The notes: generated by a model not told the origin, from the sequence alone. A stretch of 64,000 nucleotides of DNA from Tolypeutes matacus (GCA_026826555.1 JAKSZT010004976.1:4279437-4343436); one strand, 5' to 3'. Positions 1-11,430 are shown, counted from the first letter of the stretch. Numbers and translations: made by a program.

Positions 1-1294
1 AAGGGGTTTGGGTGAGGTCTCTGATCTGTGGTTATCCACTTTAAAATTCCAAATAGGGCTGACCCAGAAAGTACTGGCCTTGCCTCCCACTTGCCTTCCA
101 ATGCACAGCTTCCATAGGAGAGCATGATGTATGGGTCTCAGGGCTTCCTTGAAGAGACCTAGGGACTTTCAAGTGGGTAATTAAATCTTGAGAGATTGGT
201 CTTGGGCATTTCATTCAGCTCAAAAATATTATATTCATTGATATTTACCATACTGACCTAAGAAAAGGAATTCCTTGCTTAATGATTAACCTTCACATAT
301 GTTACAGATTTAAGTCAATATATCCCATGACATATTTAGATAACACATTTCCCAATTCTTCTGCTACTCAAATGCACATTTCTTTTTTGAAATCAGATTA
401 GTTATCATCTTGACTCCTATATGTTTCCTATTGATCATTTTAAAAAATTCTGTTCAGTTGAATAGGCCAAAAATGTCTTGTGTGCCTGAAATCATAACTG
501 CTTCTTTGTTTTATTTAAGGTAGAAGAGAGTAATTTCAGGTTTAAAAGTTTTATCTGAAGGAGAATTAAATGGCTCAATTGTGCTTATTAAAAGAAAACA
601 ACCTTTGCATTGGCTTAAACAAGGAAAAGATACATTTCTAGAAAAGAATGTTATTATATGCAGTAATTTAAAACATATCAGAACTACTTTCCTCTAATGT
701 AAAGAATACAGGCATTTTAAAAATGAAAAGGACATGAAAGATATGTTTCTTATGCCATTCGATGAAATGTTTGACAGAACATAAAACCCTTGAGATTATT
801 TGGGCTTGATGTTCTTGGAGGCCATTCACTGTGATTTCTGCTTTTGTGGTTGCTTCAGGATAAAGTAAATTATGAGGGTTCACCTAATGTGAAAAGTCAT
901 ATCTGACCATGTGGCTCTATTTCAGTATGAGTCTCAAAATTTTAAAAAAATCTATTGAGTAGATTTATCAAGGCACTGGAGATTTGGGGCGATGGAGCTA
1001 ACTATGTTTACTTCAGGAATATCTGAGAAACATACCTTTAACCACAATTATATAGCAAAGTGGATAGTAAATACTTCAAATAAACATAATGATCATCTCA
1101 AGAGTTCACAGTGTGCCCTTCATTCTATTAAACGAATCTCACCGAGTCAGAATGTTTTATAACAGCTATACATAGACTGAATTAGAGTTTCTTATATTTT
1201 GTTTTTTAAAAAATGGTTTCAATAAACAAATGGGTACTGTAAATAAGGTTTCCAATAATTCCAATAATTTCCCAAAGGTTTATAGCACATTTTT
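1..1294. other. Unassigned AT-rich non-coding DNA
   Basis: No repeat family, splice-flanked open frame or RNA gene is recognised here. The few short open frames lack protein-like composition. Confidence 0.5.
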
Positions 1295-1515
1295 GTGTTC
1301 AATTCATCATCATCACCAACACCATTATCTTTGGAATCACTTATTAAGAGTTTACCCCAAGCAGGTGTTTCCTCCTGACTTTCTCACAGCAGCCTCATTG
1401 TATGCATACCAGGGTCATCACTTTAAAGATGAGAAAACCAAGATTCAGACAGGTTAGTTATTTTGTCAAGTATCACACAGCTAGAATGAGGCAAATGCAG
1501 TATTTTAACTTCAAA
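1295..1515 (-). repeat. MIR SINE fragment
   Basis: The reverse-complement MIR core is readable: a stretch like GATGAGAAAACCAAGATTCAG followed by a cacacagctag-type segment near 1476-1485. MIR is an ancient tRNA-derived mammalian SINE, and the divergence fits its age. Confidence 0.75.
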
Positions 1516-1724
1516 GCTTTTATTCCTTCTATGTATTTCCAAATATGCTAGCCATTGGTTTGTGCTACTAATGCCAAGATTAGAAATTAAAACCATATTT
1601 TAACATCTAAATAGAGATGGTTCATCATCACTGAACTCAAAATAACTTTCTCAAAATCCACCTGAACCATTGAGGATTCATACAAACATGTGTCTTGATT
1701 AGAAGTTTGGGATTATGTTTTCTT

Positions 1725-2150
1725 TTTTTAAATTTTTTAATTTTAATTTTTAAAGAAGCTTTAGATTACATAAATATTACATCAAAAATATAGGAGATTC
1801 CCATATAACCCCCCCAAACACACTTTCCCACATTAACAACATGTTTCATTAGTGTGGTATATTTGTTATAATTGATGGACAGATAATGAAGCACTGCTAC
1901 TAACCTTGGTCTATAGTTTACATTATAGATTACACTTTGCCCCAACACAATTTTATAGGTTTAGACAAAATGCATAATAACCTGTATTCATCATTGCGAT
2001 GTCATCTAGGGCAATTCCAATATCAAAAAAAAATGCCCCTATGTTACACTTATTCTTCCCTCTCCCTCCCTTCAGAACTTCTAGTGGCCACTACCTTTAT
2101 ATCAACAAAACAAGTTCTTCCATTGCTAGAATAATAATGTCTATAGTAGA
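1725..2150 (-). mobile_element. Young xenarthran L1, 3' UTR fragment
   Basis: The plus strand shows a T-rich tail, then the motif aagctttagattacataaat, the same sequence (inverted) as the end of the L1 3' UTR at about 54.6-54.7 kb. The copy is 5'-truncated inside the 3' UTR. A 10-bp direct repeat atgttttctt at 1715-1724 and 2151-2160 is a plausible target-site duplication, giving an insertion of roughly 425 bp. It carries no coding sequence. Confidence 0.8.
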
Positions 2151-2160
2151 ATGTTTTCTT

Positions 2161-3925
2161 AATTGTTGTACTTTCATAAATATCACATCAGACATATCTA
2201 ATTATCTGTTTTTTCAGTCTACTTCAGCAGACAGTGTGGTTTCCTGGGTGCTCAAAGAGTGGCCAAGACAGATCAATCCCATCACAATAATAAAATTTGG
2301 ATAACCACAGAGTCAAGCATAATGGCATTTTTGCATTTTGATTTAATGTTCAATCCAACAAGACATCATGGTATGCTGCCTTTGAATTCCCATGCATGAT
2401 TCTTGTCATTATTTAAAGCAATGGCTGCTGATGTTTTAAAGCTGGATTTTCCTGGACCCTGAGGACTCTTTTTTCCCCTTAGTGACTGCATCATGGTGCA
2501 TAAGTACTAGTCATCCAAGCTCCTTCTTCAATGGTAGACATGGCGGCTGCAAGATTTCCAAATTTTATTTTTAGACATCAGATATTGCCTTTGAGCTCTA
2601 AAGATAGTGAAAAATATTCACAGATGATGATGCTTCACTAGGGTCTAAAAACTGTAATACCTTGATTAATCCATCCTTCCAAAGTCCTTTTAATGGAATT
2701 TATGCTTGGAATACTGTCACATGAAATCCAGTTGTAGCTTGGGTCATGTGGCTTAACAGTAGACAGCTGCTGTTTGCTGATTCTTGGGTTATGCCATGAC
2801 TCAGATCCCAATAGGTAATTGCTACAGTACTTCAAATGCAAAATAACTTTTAGGCAACCTAGTAGCTTTAAATATTAAGTAGTTTAGAATGAGTCGAATA
2901 AAAGGGAAATCTATTTGCTGGCTCTCAGATGCAATTACAAGAGCCCCAAACAAATTTGAGCGTTGCTCCATGATTCCCCAAGCCCTTCTCCTTCTGGCAG
3001 CCCTGCCAGAGGAGATTAAAGACAAAGCCGGAGGCGAAATGTGCCTTAATTTACCTTATTCAGTGCATGTCAGTCATGTCCTCCAGGAAAATAGTGCCAA
3101 GGCAGGAATAAAAGGGCAGTAAATTGCAAAATGGTCTGCAAACACTTACTTCCTATTTAACCAAACAATTCTGCTTGGTATTCTACAGCTGATCATTTTA
3201 TCTGGCCCAATGTATCTCAAAAATAGACAATGTGGATAGGTAACATAGCAGTCTGATTTGTTTCTTTACCTTCTTGAATAAACTCTGCACATGAACAATT
3301 CATTAAAATGAAGATGCTGTCAGAAGGACACGATGATTCATAAAATATCTACAAGGAAATGATTGTAAGTTATGTTCATTGAGGGTGATGATGCCTCAGT
3401 CTTTGGCTTCTCATCCAGGAAGAGTGATAGTGTCTCATCCAGACAAGGCATCTAAATGATTATAGTGAATCCTGGGGTTCAAGGTGCACTCTAACTTACT
3501 ATGAAGTATTTACTGGCCATTCTTTTTTGTCTTCTATTAAGGAAACATGGGCAAAAAACATTGTAAAGAATCATTAATGGCGATTAGAATAATGAAAACA
3601 AGTTATCCATGAACAAAGTTGATCTTATATTCACCATTATTAAGACATGCATCATACCTGTAGTTATTCTTTTTGAACTTCATTTCCTACATCTGCTAAC
3701 ATTTTTACATGCATTTTCCATGCTTATGCCTGGCATCTCTTGTGGGCAATAAAGAGCACATGATTGCAAGACTAAGGGGTCAGATTTGGCGTGCAAGTCA
3801 GTCTGTTCCTATGGGATGTTTGAAAGGTCCTGATAGACTTATATGAAGGTTTAAACTGTGTCTGGGCTCACTGCCACTGTGCTCAAACCAAACAGCTAGC
3901 CAGAAGCTAGTCATGGTCATTCCCT
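2161..3925. other. Unassigned non-coding DNA
   Basis: No repeat or gene was recognised. Base composition is ordinary and the open frames are short and overlap on both strands, as expected by chance. Confidence 0.5.
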
Positions 3926-3929
3926 AGTC

Positions 3930-4525
3930 AGTGGACAAGGCTATTGGTGCCCATTCAAACATTCTGTTACAGGTGATGGCGGCAGGTGGGGCACCCTGGG
4001 AGGGATGGCATTTGTTCCTCCTGCCCTATGTATCCATTGGAAAAAATTTTGCTCTGATAACAGTGTATCTTCCTAGCAGGTACTATCCATGTTCCACCCA
4101 TACGCTTTTGGCACTTATCAATACTGTACACACTAACAGCTTTTCCTGGAAGCACCTGTGACCTGTGACCATCTGCCTAAGGACTTTCTCAGGACAGAGG
4201 AGGAGGATTTTCTCTCTCAGGTAGGTCTGAAGTGCCAGGGTATTGATGCTTTCAGAAGCAGACCCAAGCAGATTTGGTGTATAAATACCCAACTTCCTTA
4301 TCCCTTGGGTTGGGCAACACCGAGGCATGTTCTACATAGTTTCCTGGAGATCCCCAGCAAGATTGAGCTCCAGTTGCCCACAACAGAATGCTCTGTTGAT
4401 TACTTCTCCTTTCCTGCATCCTTTCCCCACTCCCTCACAGGGCCTTCTAGGATCAGCTCCCAGTAAACTACTTGCACCCCAAACCTTGTCTCAGATCTGT
4501 TTCTGGGGAATTGCAAGCTAAGGTA
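3930..4525 (+). repeat. Possible ancient LTR fragment (ERVL-like)
   Basis: The right end resembles the polyadenylation end of old ERVL-type LTRs: cccagtaaactacttgcacc followed by a 'ccttgtctcag...tctggggaa' segment (4462-4510). A TATA-like tataaatac lies near 4280. No TG/CA ends or internal viral genes are visible. The family is not identified, so this is a low-confidence call. Confidence 0.35.
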
Positions 4526-4639
4526 GAACTCAATTTATCCTTCCCTATATTTGTCTCTCTTCATCTTTTCCCTACACATTAGAAATTTTCACTGACCATT
4601 TTTCTTAGTTCATCTTTAGTAAATTCAGATTCCATTCAA

Positions 4640-4815
4640 CAAGATGAATGATCAAATATGTAATACAACAAACATAATAAAATGTTAATTGTAGAATCTG
4701 GGTGATTGGTATATGGATTATCACTGTTCAAATCATTCCATTTTTCAGTTTTTTGTTTCTTTTATTATAAAAATGTTCATCATAAAATGTTGGGGAAAAA
4801 AATAAACCATCATGA
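4640..4815 (+). repeat. Old L1M 3' end
   Basis: The order of motifs (an aataaaatgttaattg-type segment, 'gaatctgggtgat.ggtatatgg', then aaaatgttggggaaaaa) matches the terminal 3' UTR of old L1M elements. Confidence 0.55.
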
Positions 4816-5465
4816 TAATCTGATTTCAGAGATGTTGAGATGAAATTTCAGAGAAATCTACTGTCTGGTTCCAGGATGCCAAGCAATTTAAGGGAGCATG
4901 ATAGTATTCGTTCTTCATGCTCCAGCACCATCCTGGAAATTATGGAGTGCTATTAAGGGAGATACTTTTTCATCCTGTCACTGACTTCTTGTGGGGATTA
5001 TCTTGGATAAAATGTTTCATGGCCTTATTGCTTTATTTTTGGACTCATCACCTTTAGTTATCACTTTGAGTTAATACTTTCCAGAAATAACATTTGCGAT
5101 TTGAAAAAAAAATACACAATAAATAAGAATGCATCTTGACCTCTTGCCTCCCCCCCACAAAATTTCTATCTCCAAAAATTTTGGAGAAATGACTTTCATA
5201 TTTCTTCCCTTTATAGTTAACCATGACCAAAAGCAAACTTATAACTCTATGTAAGACACTTTTTCCTTCTTAAACTTTAGGCATGCAACCCAGTCATACA
5301 AACAAGCGCCAAGATTTATAATCAATTTATCCTTTGTATCTTGTTTCTGGCTTTGTTTTTGTCAGCTTAATCTCCATCAAAATGATGTCTTAATTCAAAC
5401 TGAAAAATGGGCATTGGCTTTGCTGATGACTTCACTCTGCTATGGACATGTAACTAATTCACTTA
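4816..5465. other. Unassigned AT-rich DNA
   Basis: Nothing recognised in this stretch. Confidence 0.5.
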
Positions 5466-5505
5466 CAACACACACACACGCACAACTTTTTTTTTTTTTT
5501 TTTTT
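5466..5505. repeat. (AC)n followed by a 19-base T tract
   Basis: A short CA-repeat at about 5466-5483 is followed by uninterrupted T at 5487-5505. No SINE body adjoins it on either side. Confidence 0.85.
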
Positions 5506-7095
5506 GAGTGAGTCTGTGTTTTCCTTTTTTACTAATTACTTTTGGAGCTTCATTTTGAAAATCCACTGTTCATCCTATTCTAAAACCATACCCAAATCAA
5601 ATACCACAATGTCTTCAACCAATCTCTAGTGTGAACCTGATCCTTGAGAAAATGCTACAATCTCAGTGAATCTGAGATTGAAGGGAGGATCTGGAAGGAA
5701 ATTATATTAAGAAACCCCAAGATTAACCTAACCTTCTCTATGCTGTCTTTCGTGTTCTAGACAGCTGTAAGTTTCTGCTCGAGTGAATCTGTATCCCATG
5801 CCTCTCAAAGCTCCCTGCCCCCAAATAAGGAACAGAGGCAGTTAAAATGTGGAAAATTAAGAAAATGCAGAACACATCATTAACTCATATACTCAGGAAG
5901 CTGTGGCAATCTTGACTTCTCCTCACATAAGGCCCACTATAAATGAAATATATATTTTAATTATTTCCAGTTTAGATATTCCCAGTGTGCCATACACAAC
6001 CTCAACTGCTCGCTGTAGAATAAAGGAAAATTGGGCGGTAAGAAAGCAAGAAGAAAGTTTCAGTTAATGCAGAACAGTCTCAAGTCATCGTCACATTGCC
6101 CTGAGCAAAACTCTTCCTTTTATTTGGTAGAAAAAGCAATCAATTTCCCCTACATGCAGCGTCTGGGTGCAGATTCTGTTTACTCATGAGCTGTGACAGG
6201 CTTACCCGAAGCAGCTTTGCAAACCAGCTGCTCCCCTCACAGTCTCTGTGGTTGTAATTCTTTTAAGTTGCAAGGGTAACTTAAACTGTACATGGCTTTC
6301 CAGGATGCAAGGCAGGCAGCGGGAACTGTTGACATATTTTATTTTTTACATAGCATTTTCAATTACAGAGAACGGGATCGCTATGAACTTTCATTCGTTG
6401 CCCCCGCATGCCTGACATCCATCGGGGAACATAAAGCATGCAAAGGCCCTTCAACTCAGCTTTCTCCAGAAAACCCTGGAAACTGGCCCATAATGTATTT
6501 GTGTCATTCCTGACTCAATGAAAACCAAGGCAGAACCCTTTAAGTGCCTCCAGTACATGGCCTTTCCATTTAAACTACCGGGGGGCTCATACCGAGATGG
6601 GAATCAGTGGAAATCACAAGGCAATCTTGCTCTAAAAATCTCTTGGCTGCTCAGCCAGTTCTTGTCTTATCCCTCGAAAGAGAAAAATTCATTTCTTAGA
6701 AAGATCTTGCTAGTTGTTATTGTTTTGCGAGCTTAATAACTCATTATTTTAAAATTATATCCCATCAATGCTTATCCTAAAGAGTTTGAATTCTGCCTTA
6801 AGCACTGGAGTAGGTGAGGTGAGTTTAAAATTAGTCTTGGGGTGCTGTAGTGACTGGGAGTCAGTATCTCCTTTGAAGAATCTAGGAGGGGTTACTTTAT
6901 GTACAAAGGGGTTTATAAGCCCTGCTTTGGCCTGTAGCCAAAATGTGATTATTAAATGAACTTATACTGATATTATACTTAAATGTGTACTACGGTGAAA
7001 AGAATGCTAGAAAATTAAACTGTCAGGGGATAGAACGGAATAGCCATAAAGCATTATAAAATGTTCAGAAACATGGCCATTAAGATTAATTGAGG
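5506..7095. other. Mostly unassigned DNA, with a candidate conserved element at 6140-6560
   Basis: No repeat was recognised. The part from 6140 to 6560 keeps several CpGs, an exact AP-1 site TGACTCA (6511-6517) and an E-box-type CAGCTG near 6222, and it does not look like a decayed transposon. A regulatory role is inference only. Confidence 0.35.
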
Positions 7096-7099
7096 TTTA

Positions 7100-7520
7100 A
7101 TATATAACCTCCTCTCCTTTGGGAATTGTCCTAGCCAGCTGTATATCTCTCACAGTTCCCCAACACCCATCCCCCACAATTTCTCTCTGTACATCTGAGC
7201 CTTTGCAAGTGCTGTTCCAGGTGCCCAGGGTGTTTGTCCGCTCTTCCCGGCTCGATGATTCTTTCTTTCAAGACCTGGATCAGAGATAACCATTCTGCAA
7301 AGTTGTCCTCCCTCCTCTAGGGTGAGGGAGCTTCCCAGCAAGTGGCTCTACAATTGGAGCTTATTATATAGGGTGATTTTCTAGCATTTTTGTGCATCCT
7401 TCTCTGCCAGCCTCCAATTCCTTATGGGCATGTGTTCCTCTGCAACTTACTCTCCTTAGAATCACAAGTTATCTGCAAGATGCCAGGTTAAGATACGTTT
7501 GTTGAATGAATAAAGATAAA
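7100..7520 (+). repeat. L2 LINE 3' fragment
   Basis: The sequence follows the typical L2 order: 'tttgcaagtgctgttccaggtgcccagg', a pyrimidine-rich run, then 'tttgttgaatgaataaa' at 7499-7514. It is an ancient, non-functional CR1-clade LINE. Confidence 0.6.
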
Positions 7521-7829
7521 ATAACAGTGGAAATACATACATAGTTATATATGCATATATTATTTCCATTATATAAAAATATTCACATTGGATGCAAGAA
7601 GAGACTTGTCAGAATAAAACTTTTATTTCACTAAGGGCTGTATCTCATGTTTCTCCTCTTTCTATGTGAAAGACCAATGTTTTTCAATAAACAATGCTTA
7701 AGGAATACTATCAAATTTATTTTTAAATACCTGTGTTTTCTCACCAAATTTCAAGCTCCACTTAATTTTTGGCTTATAACTTTTTTATTTGGCTGTGGCC
7801 TGTCTGTTGGAAAAATATCCATTTGAATA

Positions 7830-7975
7830 TATGCTTATGCATGTGAGTGTGCACATGTATGCTTGTGTATGTGTGTGCACGATTCAGTGTGTGTGCATGT
7901 GGGTGTTCATGTGTGCATGTGGATGTTCATGTGTGCATGTGTATGAGGGCATGTGCATGCATGTGCATGTGTGTA
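7830..7975. repeat. TG/CATG-rich minisatellite with a 20-bp period
   Basis: Alternating purine-pyrimidine sequence. At 7891-7950 a 20-bp unit beginning gtgtgcatgt is repeated about three times (7891, 7911, 7931) with few changes. The open frames across it are a by-product of the repeat. Confidence 0.8.
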
Positions 7976-8091
7976 TTTCTTCCCAAATACTCAGCCCTTC
8001 TCAAATAATCTGTCCCAGTATAAGACAGGTCAAATTTCCAGGAATAATTCAAGAATAGAGCAAATGGGAGCAAATATTCAAGTGTGCCATT

Positions 8092-8146
8092 AAGAGAAGA
8101 AAGAGGAAGAGGAAAGAAGTAAAAGAAAGGAAAGGAAAGGAAAAAC
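8092..8146. repeat. GA-rich low-complexity tract with (GGAAA)n
   Basis: A purine-only run ends in about four ggaaa/ggaaag units before 8146. Confidence 0.8.
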
Positions 8147-8194
8147 TTAGGAGCCTCTCGTGATCTCACAAATCCCTGCACTAATAGTTTGCAC

Positions 8195-8400
8195 TACTGA
8201 GCCTTTGTTATAAGCCTGACATTATTTGGAATGTTTCCATATATAACCCCATGTAACCCTCCCCACCTCATCAGCCCATTGTTACTCTCCAAGCAAGAGA
8301 GTCACAGAGGGCAATCTGTCCAAGGTCACCCTGCTCATAAATGACAGTGTCAGGATTCAAACTTGGGCTGTGTGGGCTCCAAAGGCCATGCCATCACTAT
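8195..8400 (-). repeat. MIR SINE fragment
   Basis: Reverse-orientation MIR. The segment ccaaggtcaccctgctcat (8319-8337) and 'caggattcaaacttgggctg' (8351-8370) match the MIR core and its tRNA-related end. Confidence 0.75.
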
Positions 8401-8429
8401 GCCCTTAAAAGAGGCATCCTTACCTTGTT

Positions 8430-8714
8430 ATCTCTATTTGCTCATCTCTCAACTCTAAACTGTCTTCTAATTCCATTGTTCCAATGAAAGAGCCCTTGGG
8501 CTCAGTGATAACCTCCATGTCATGGGAGATATTATTCGGACCTCTTGGCCATACTTGGTACAGCTGACCTCTGTGTCTTGCTTTCCTTTACTCTGAGAAA
8601 CAGTCCTCTTTTCAGTTCCTCCTACTTCTCTGCCTGATCGTTCTCTGGCTCCTATCCTAGGGTATTATTCTCAACCCATCCACCTCGTCCACCGTGGAAA
8701 TCAATTAGACAATC
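8430..8714 (+). repeat. L2-like fragment, left part
   Basis: A pyrimidine-rich stretch with 'ttcctcctacttctctgcctgatcgttctct' resembles internal L2. It seems to continue at 9430-9600 on the far side of an inserted L1M. Confidence 0.4.
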
Positions 8715-9283
8715 CCTCAGACAGTTAGACATAGAAGTATCACATGACCTGGCCATCCCACTTCTAGGTGTACATCAAGAGAATTGAAAGTAAGGACTCA
8801 AATAGATAACTGCACACCAATGTTTATAGGACCATTATTTGCAATAGCCAAGTGCTAGAAGCAACCCAGTGTCCATCAATAGAACAATCGATAGACAAAA
8901 TGTGAATATTATTCAGCTTTAACAAAGAATGTGGTTCTGAAATGTGTTATAACATTGATGAACTTTGAAGACATCATGTTGAGTGAAATAAGCCAGACAA
9001 AAAAGGCAAATGTTATAAGATCTCATTTATATGAAATACCTAGATGCAGCAAATTTTATAGAGACAGATAGATTACAGGTTACCAGGGGCCGGGGGAGGG
9101 AGGAGTAGAGGGAGTTATTGTTTAATTGGAGGAGAATATCTGTTTGAAGTGAAACTTGGAAAAGTTGGAAAATTTGGGGTAATAGATATTGGCAATGGTA
9201 GTACATGTTGTGAATATAATTAATGCTACAATTGAAAGTAGCTAAAATGGGAAATTTTGAAGTGCATAGATGTTACTACAATA
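8715..9283 (+). mobile_element. Old L1M, ORF2 end and 3' UTR
   Basis: This contains the characteristic end of L1 ORF2: 'ctggccatcccacttctagg' (8750-8769), 'gcaatagccaag', and 'ttgagtgaaataagccaga' (8979-8997). A G-rich 3' UTR segment follows near 9088. The frame is broken and no ORF2 domain is complete. The 3' end forms one arm of a 17-bp perfect inverted repeat (9252-9300). Confidence 0.8.
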
Positions 9284-9300
9284 TATGCACTTCAAAATTT
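9252..9300. repeat. Perfect 17-bp inverted repeat with a 15-bp loop
   Basis: AAATTTTGAAGTGCATA at 9252-9268 is exactly complementary to 9284-9300. The loop is 9269-9283. G:U pairs could extend the stem by two bases in RNA. Confidence 0.9.
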
Positions 9301-9429
9301 TTTGGATTTTTGTTTGTTTTGTTTTTACAAAAAGTTGCTGCTTCTCAGGGTTTAGTATCAGGGTCTCCTTTATTTTTTACTCTTCATGTCTTAGAGTACA
9401 AGAGGCATATCTCATCTTTGCTCCAGCTT

Positions 9430-9605
9430 CAATGATCACCTATATACAAATGACACATAAACTCGTAGTTCCAACCTGGACCCTGGACCTTCATTCTGAG
9501 CTCCAGACTACATATATCCAAATGTCTTCCTAATAGTTCCCTTAGATGTCATGAGCATACTTCAAACTTCCTCATAAAACTATGTATTCTGAATCCCCAA
9601 AACCT
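9430..9605 (+). repeat. L2-like fragment, right part
   Basis: Segments 'ctgagctccagactacatat' (9497-9516) and 'agatgtcatgagcatacttcaaact' resemble a diverged stretch of internal L2. Confidence 0.5.
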
Positions 9606-9835
9606 AGACCTATATATTAGTGGTGGTAATTTGGAACAGTTGCATAGCTAGCTGAAGAAAAGAAAATAATGATGGAAGTCTTACCTTGCTTCTTAAAACA
9701 AAATATAAGCCAATAGATCAGTCTGGAACTTTGCCAAGCAAGTCTTGTCAAGAAAAAATTGGTAAAGGGTATTTTGTTCTACAACACTCCTCCCAGCATT
9801 TAGAAGGAAATCCTTGCCTCAATGCCCACTTAAAA

Positions 9836-9879
9836 TTTTTTTTTTCCTATTTTTAAAGAAGCTTTAAATTACATAAATG
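9836..9879 (-). mobile_element. Young L1 (minus), 3' tail split off by a nested insertion
   Basis: A T-rich tail (9836-9854) and the first 25 bases of the L1 3' UTR in reverse (9855-9879). The same 25 bases reappear at 10,503-10,527, where this minus-strand element resumes. The piece is therefore the tail of the element at 10,503-11,430, separated by a later insertion. Confidence 0.75.
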
Positions 9880-10505
9880 ACATCACCATCCCAGTCCCCT
9901 CAGGATTGGGGGAAGAACTATGGACTAGAGTGGACTTGATAGTATTCTGTTGTACACATATGGTGATTCTAGCAATGGAAGAAATTATAACAGTGAGGTG
10001 GAGCCAGTGGTCACTGGACACTTTGGGGGCAGGGAGGGGATGTGCAGTTGAAATACAGGGGCTTCTTCGGGATTTGGAGGTTGTCCTGAGTGCCGTTGTG
10101 GCAACAGATGTAGGCCATTTTAAATCAGCACACACCACTCAGAACTGTGTGGGAGAGAGTGTGGTCTACGATGTGAACTGTGGTCTATGGTTGTTGGCAA
10201 GGCCCCAGGATGTGTAAGTCCATTGAGGGTGATGGGCCACACTTGTGGGAGATGTTTGTGTGGGATGTGGTAGGAGGTGTGGGAGGTGGGGAACATGGGA
10301 ATCCCGATAAGTTCCGTGTAATATTTTGGGTAATCTAACCACCTCTTAAAATATATATATATATATATTTATATATATAAATAACATTTTTGTAAACAAA
10401 TGCACATATATGCATATATATTTATATATCATTTTACAAATATTGGTATGTATTGTGAAAATTTTGATTTTTACCCACAATAAAAAATAAATTAAAAAAA
10501 AAAAA
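9880..10505 (+). mobile_element. Young L1 3' UTR fragment nested in another L1
   Basis: From 9880 the sequence runs in the plus orientation and aligns with 54,245-54,690 of the window's longest L1 3' UTR (for example gacatcaccatcccag at the start). The familiar L1 end 'gtaatctaa..acctcttaaaa' is reached near 10,350. About 140 further bases of non-L1, AT-rich sequence follow, then aataaaaaataaa and an A-tail (10,494-10,505). Identical 25-bp flanks (9855-9879 and 10,503-10,527) are a target-site duplication. The cleavage context ttttt/aaag is typical of the L1 endonuclease. A 104-residue open frame (9906-10,217) is UTR-derived and not treated as a gene. Confidence 0.8.
10342..10385. repeat. (AT)n microsatellite
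   Basis: Runs of tatata between 10,350 and 10,382, immediately after the canonical L1 3' end. Confidence 0.85.
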
Positions 10506-11430
10506 GAAGCTTTAAATTACATAAATGTCACATAAAAGTACAGGGGATTCCCATATGGCCCAACCCTTCCTCCTCCCACAGTATCCTACATCAAAAACAT
10601 CCTTCATTAGTGTGGCACATTTGCCACACTTGATGAACACATATTGAAGCATTGCCACAAACCATGGACCATAGTCCACAGTGTAGTCTACACTCTGCCC
10701 TGCACAATCCCATAGGTTATGACAAAATGTGTAATGACCTGCATCCACCATTGCAATGCAATACAGGACAACTCCAAAGTCCCGAGAATGCCCCCATGTT
10801 ACACCCATTCCTTCCCCACCCAGAACCTCTGGTGGCCACTGTCCCCACACCACTAATAAAAGTTCCTCCATTGCTAGAATAATAATAAGTCTATAATAGA
10901 ATAATAAGTCTACTTTAGTCCATTGTTCATTCCCCAATATTAAGGACTCTGGGATGGTGATGCCCACTCCACCTGTAACTGAGAGGGGGCCTAAATCCCA
11001 TGGGGCAGACTGATGCTGTGTCTGCCTGCAGCTGCAGACACTCTCCATTCCTTGAGATGGCCGTTGTCCTTCATCTCCCTCTCAGCTGTCCTGGGTGAGT
11101 CCAATGAACTGAAGAGCAGCTGTTGACTGCCACAGTAAATAGTGCCTCAAACAGTGGGGTTCCTGAGGGCTCTAGAGACATCTAGACACTATAAGTAGGG
11201 CAGACAGCTAAGGAATTTGGCACTCTGTCAGTGGGCCTTACTTTAGGATTTATGCTCCCCAATGTAAGAAAGTTAGATTCATTTATAGTTTCCTTACTCA
11301 TGGCTCTTCTGCTTCTTTTATTTGAACCTATAATTAACACTATTCTTGTTAAATATATGTCCCAGAGATTTAAATCTTTGGTCTGTTCATGTGCCAGTTG
11401 AGCCCTAAATTTCAGCAGAGATGCTCATTC
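10503..11430 (-). mobile_element. Young L1 3' UTR copy with an inverted 5' segment
   Basis: From 10,503 to about 11,108 the sequence is the reverse complement of the L1 3' UTR seen at 54,095-54,690. From about 11,110 to 11,430 it switches to plus orientation and matches 53,770-54,085, the region immediately upstream in the same UTR. The parts are consecutive in the parent element but opposite in strand, which is the signature of twin priming during reverse transcription. A 179-codon open frame lies on the minus strand at 10,512-11,048, wholly within UTR sequence. No enzyme domain is present. Confidence 0.8.
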
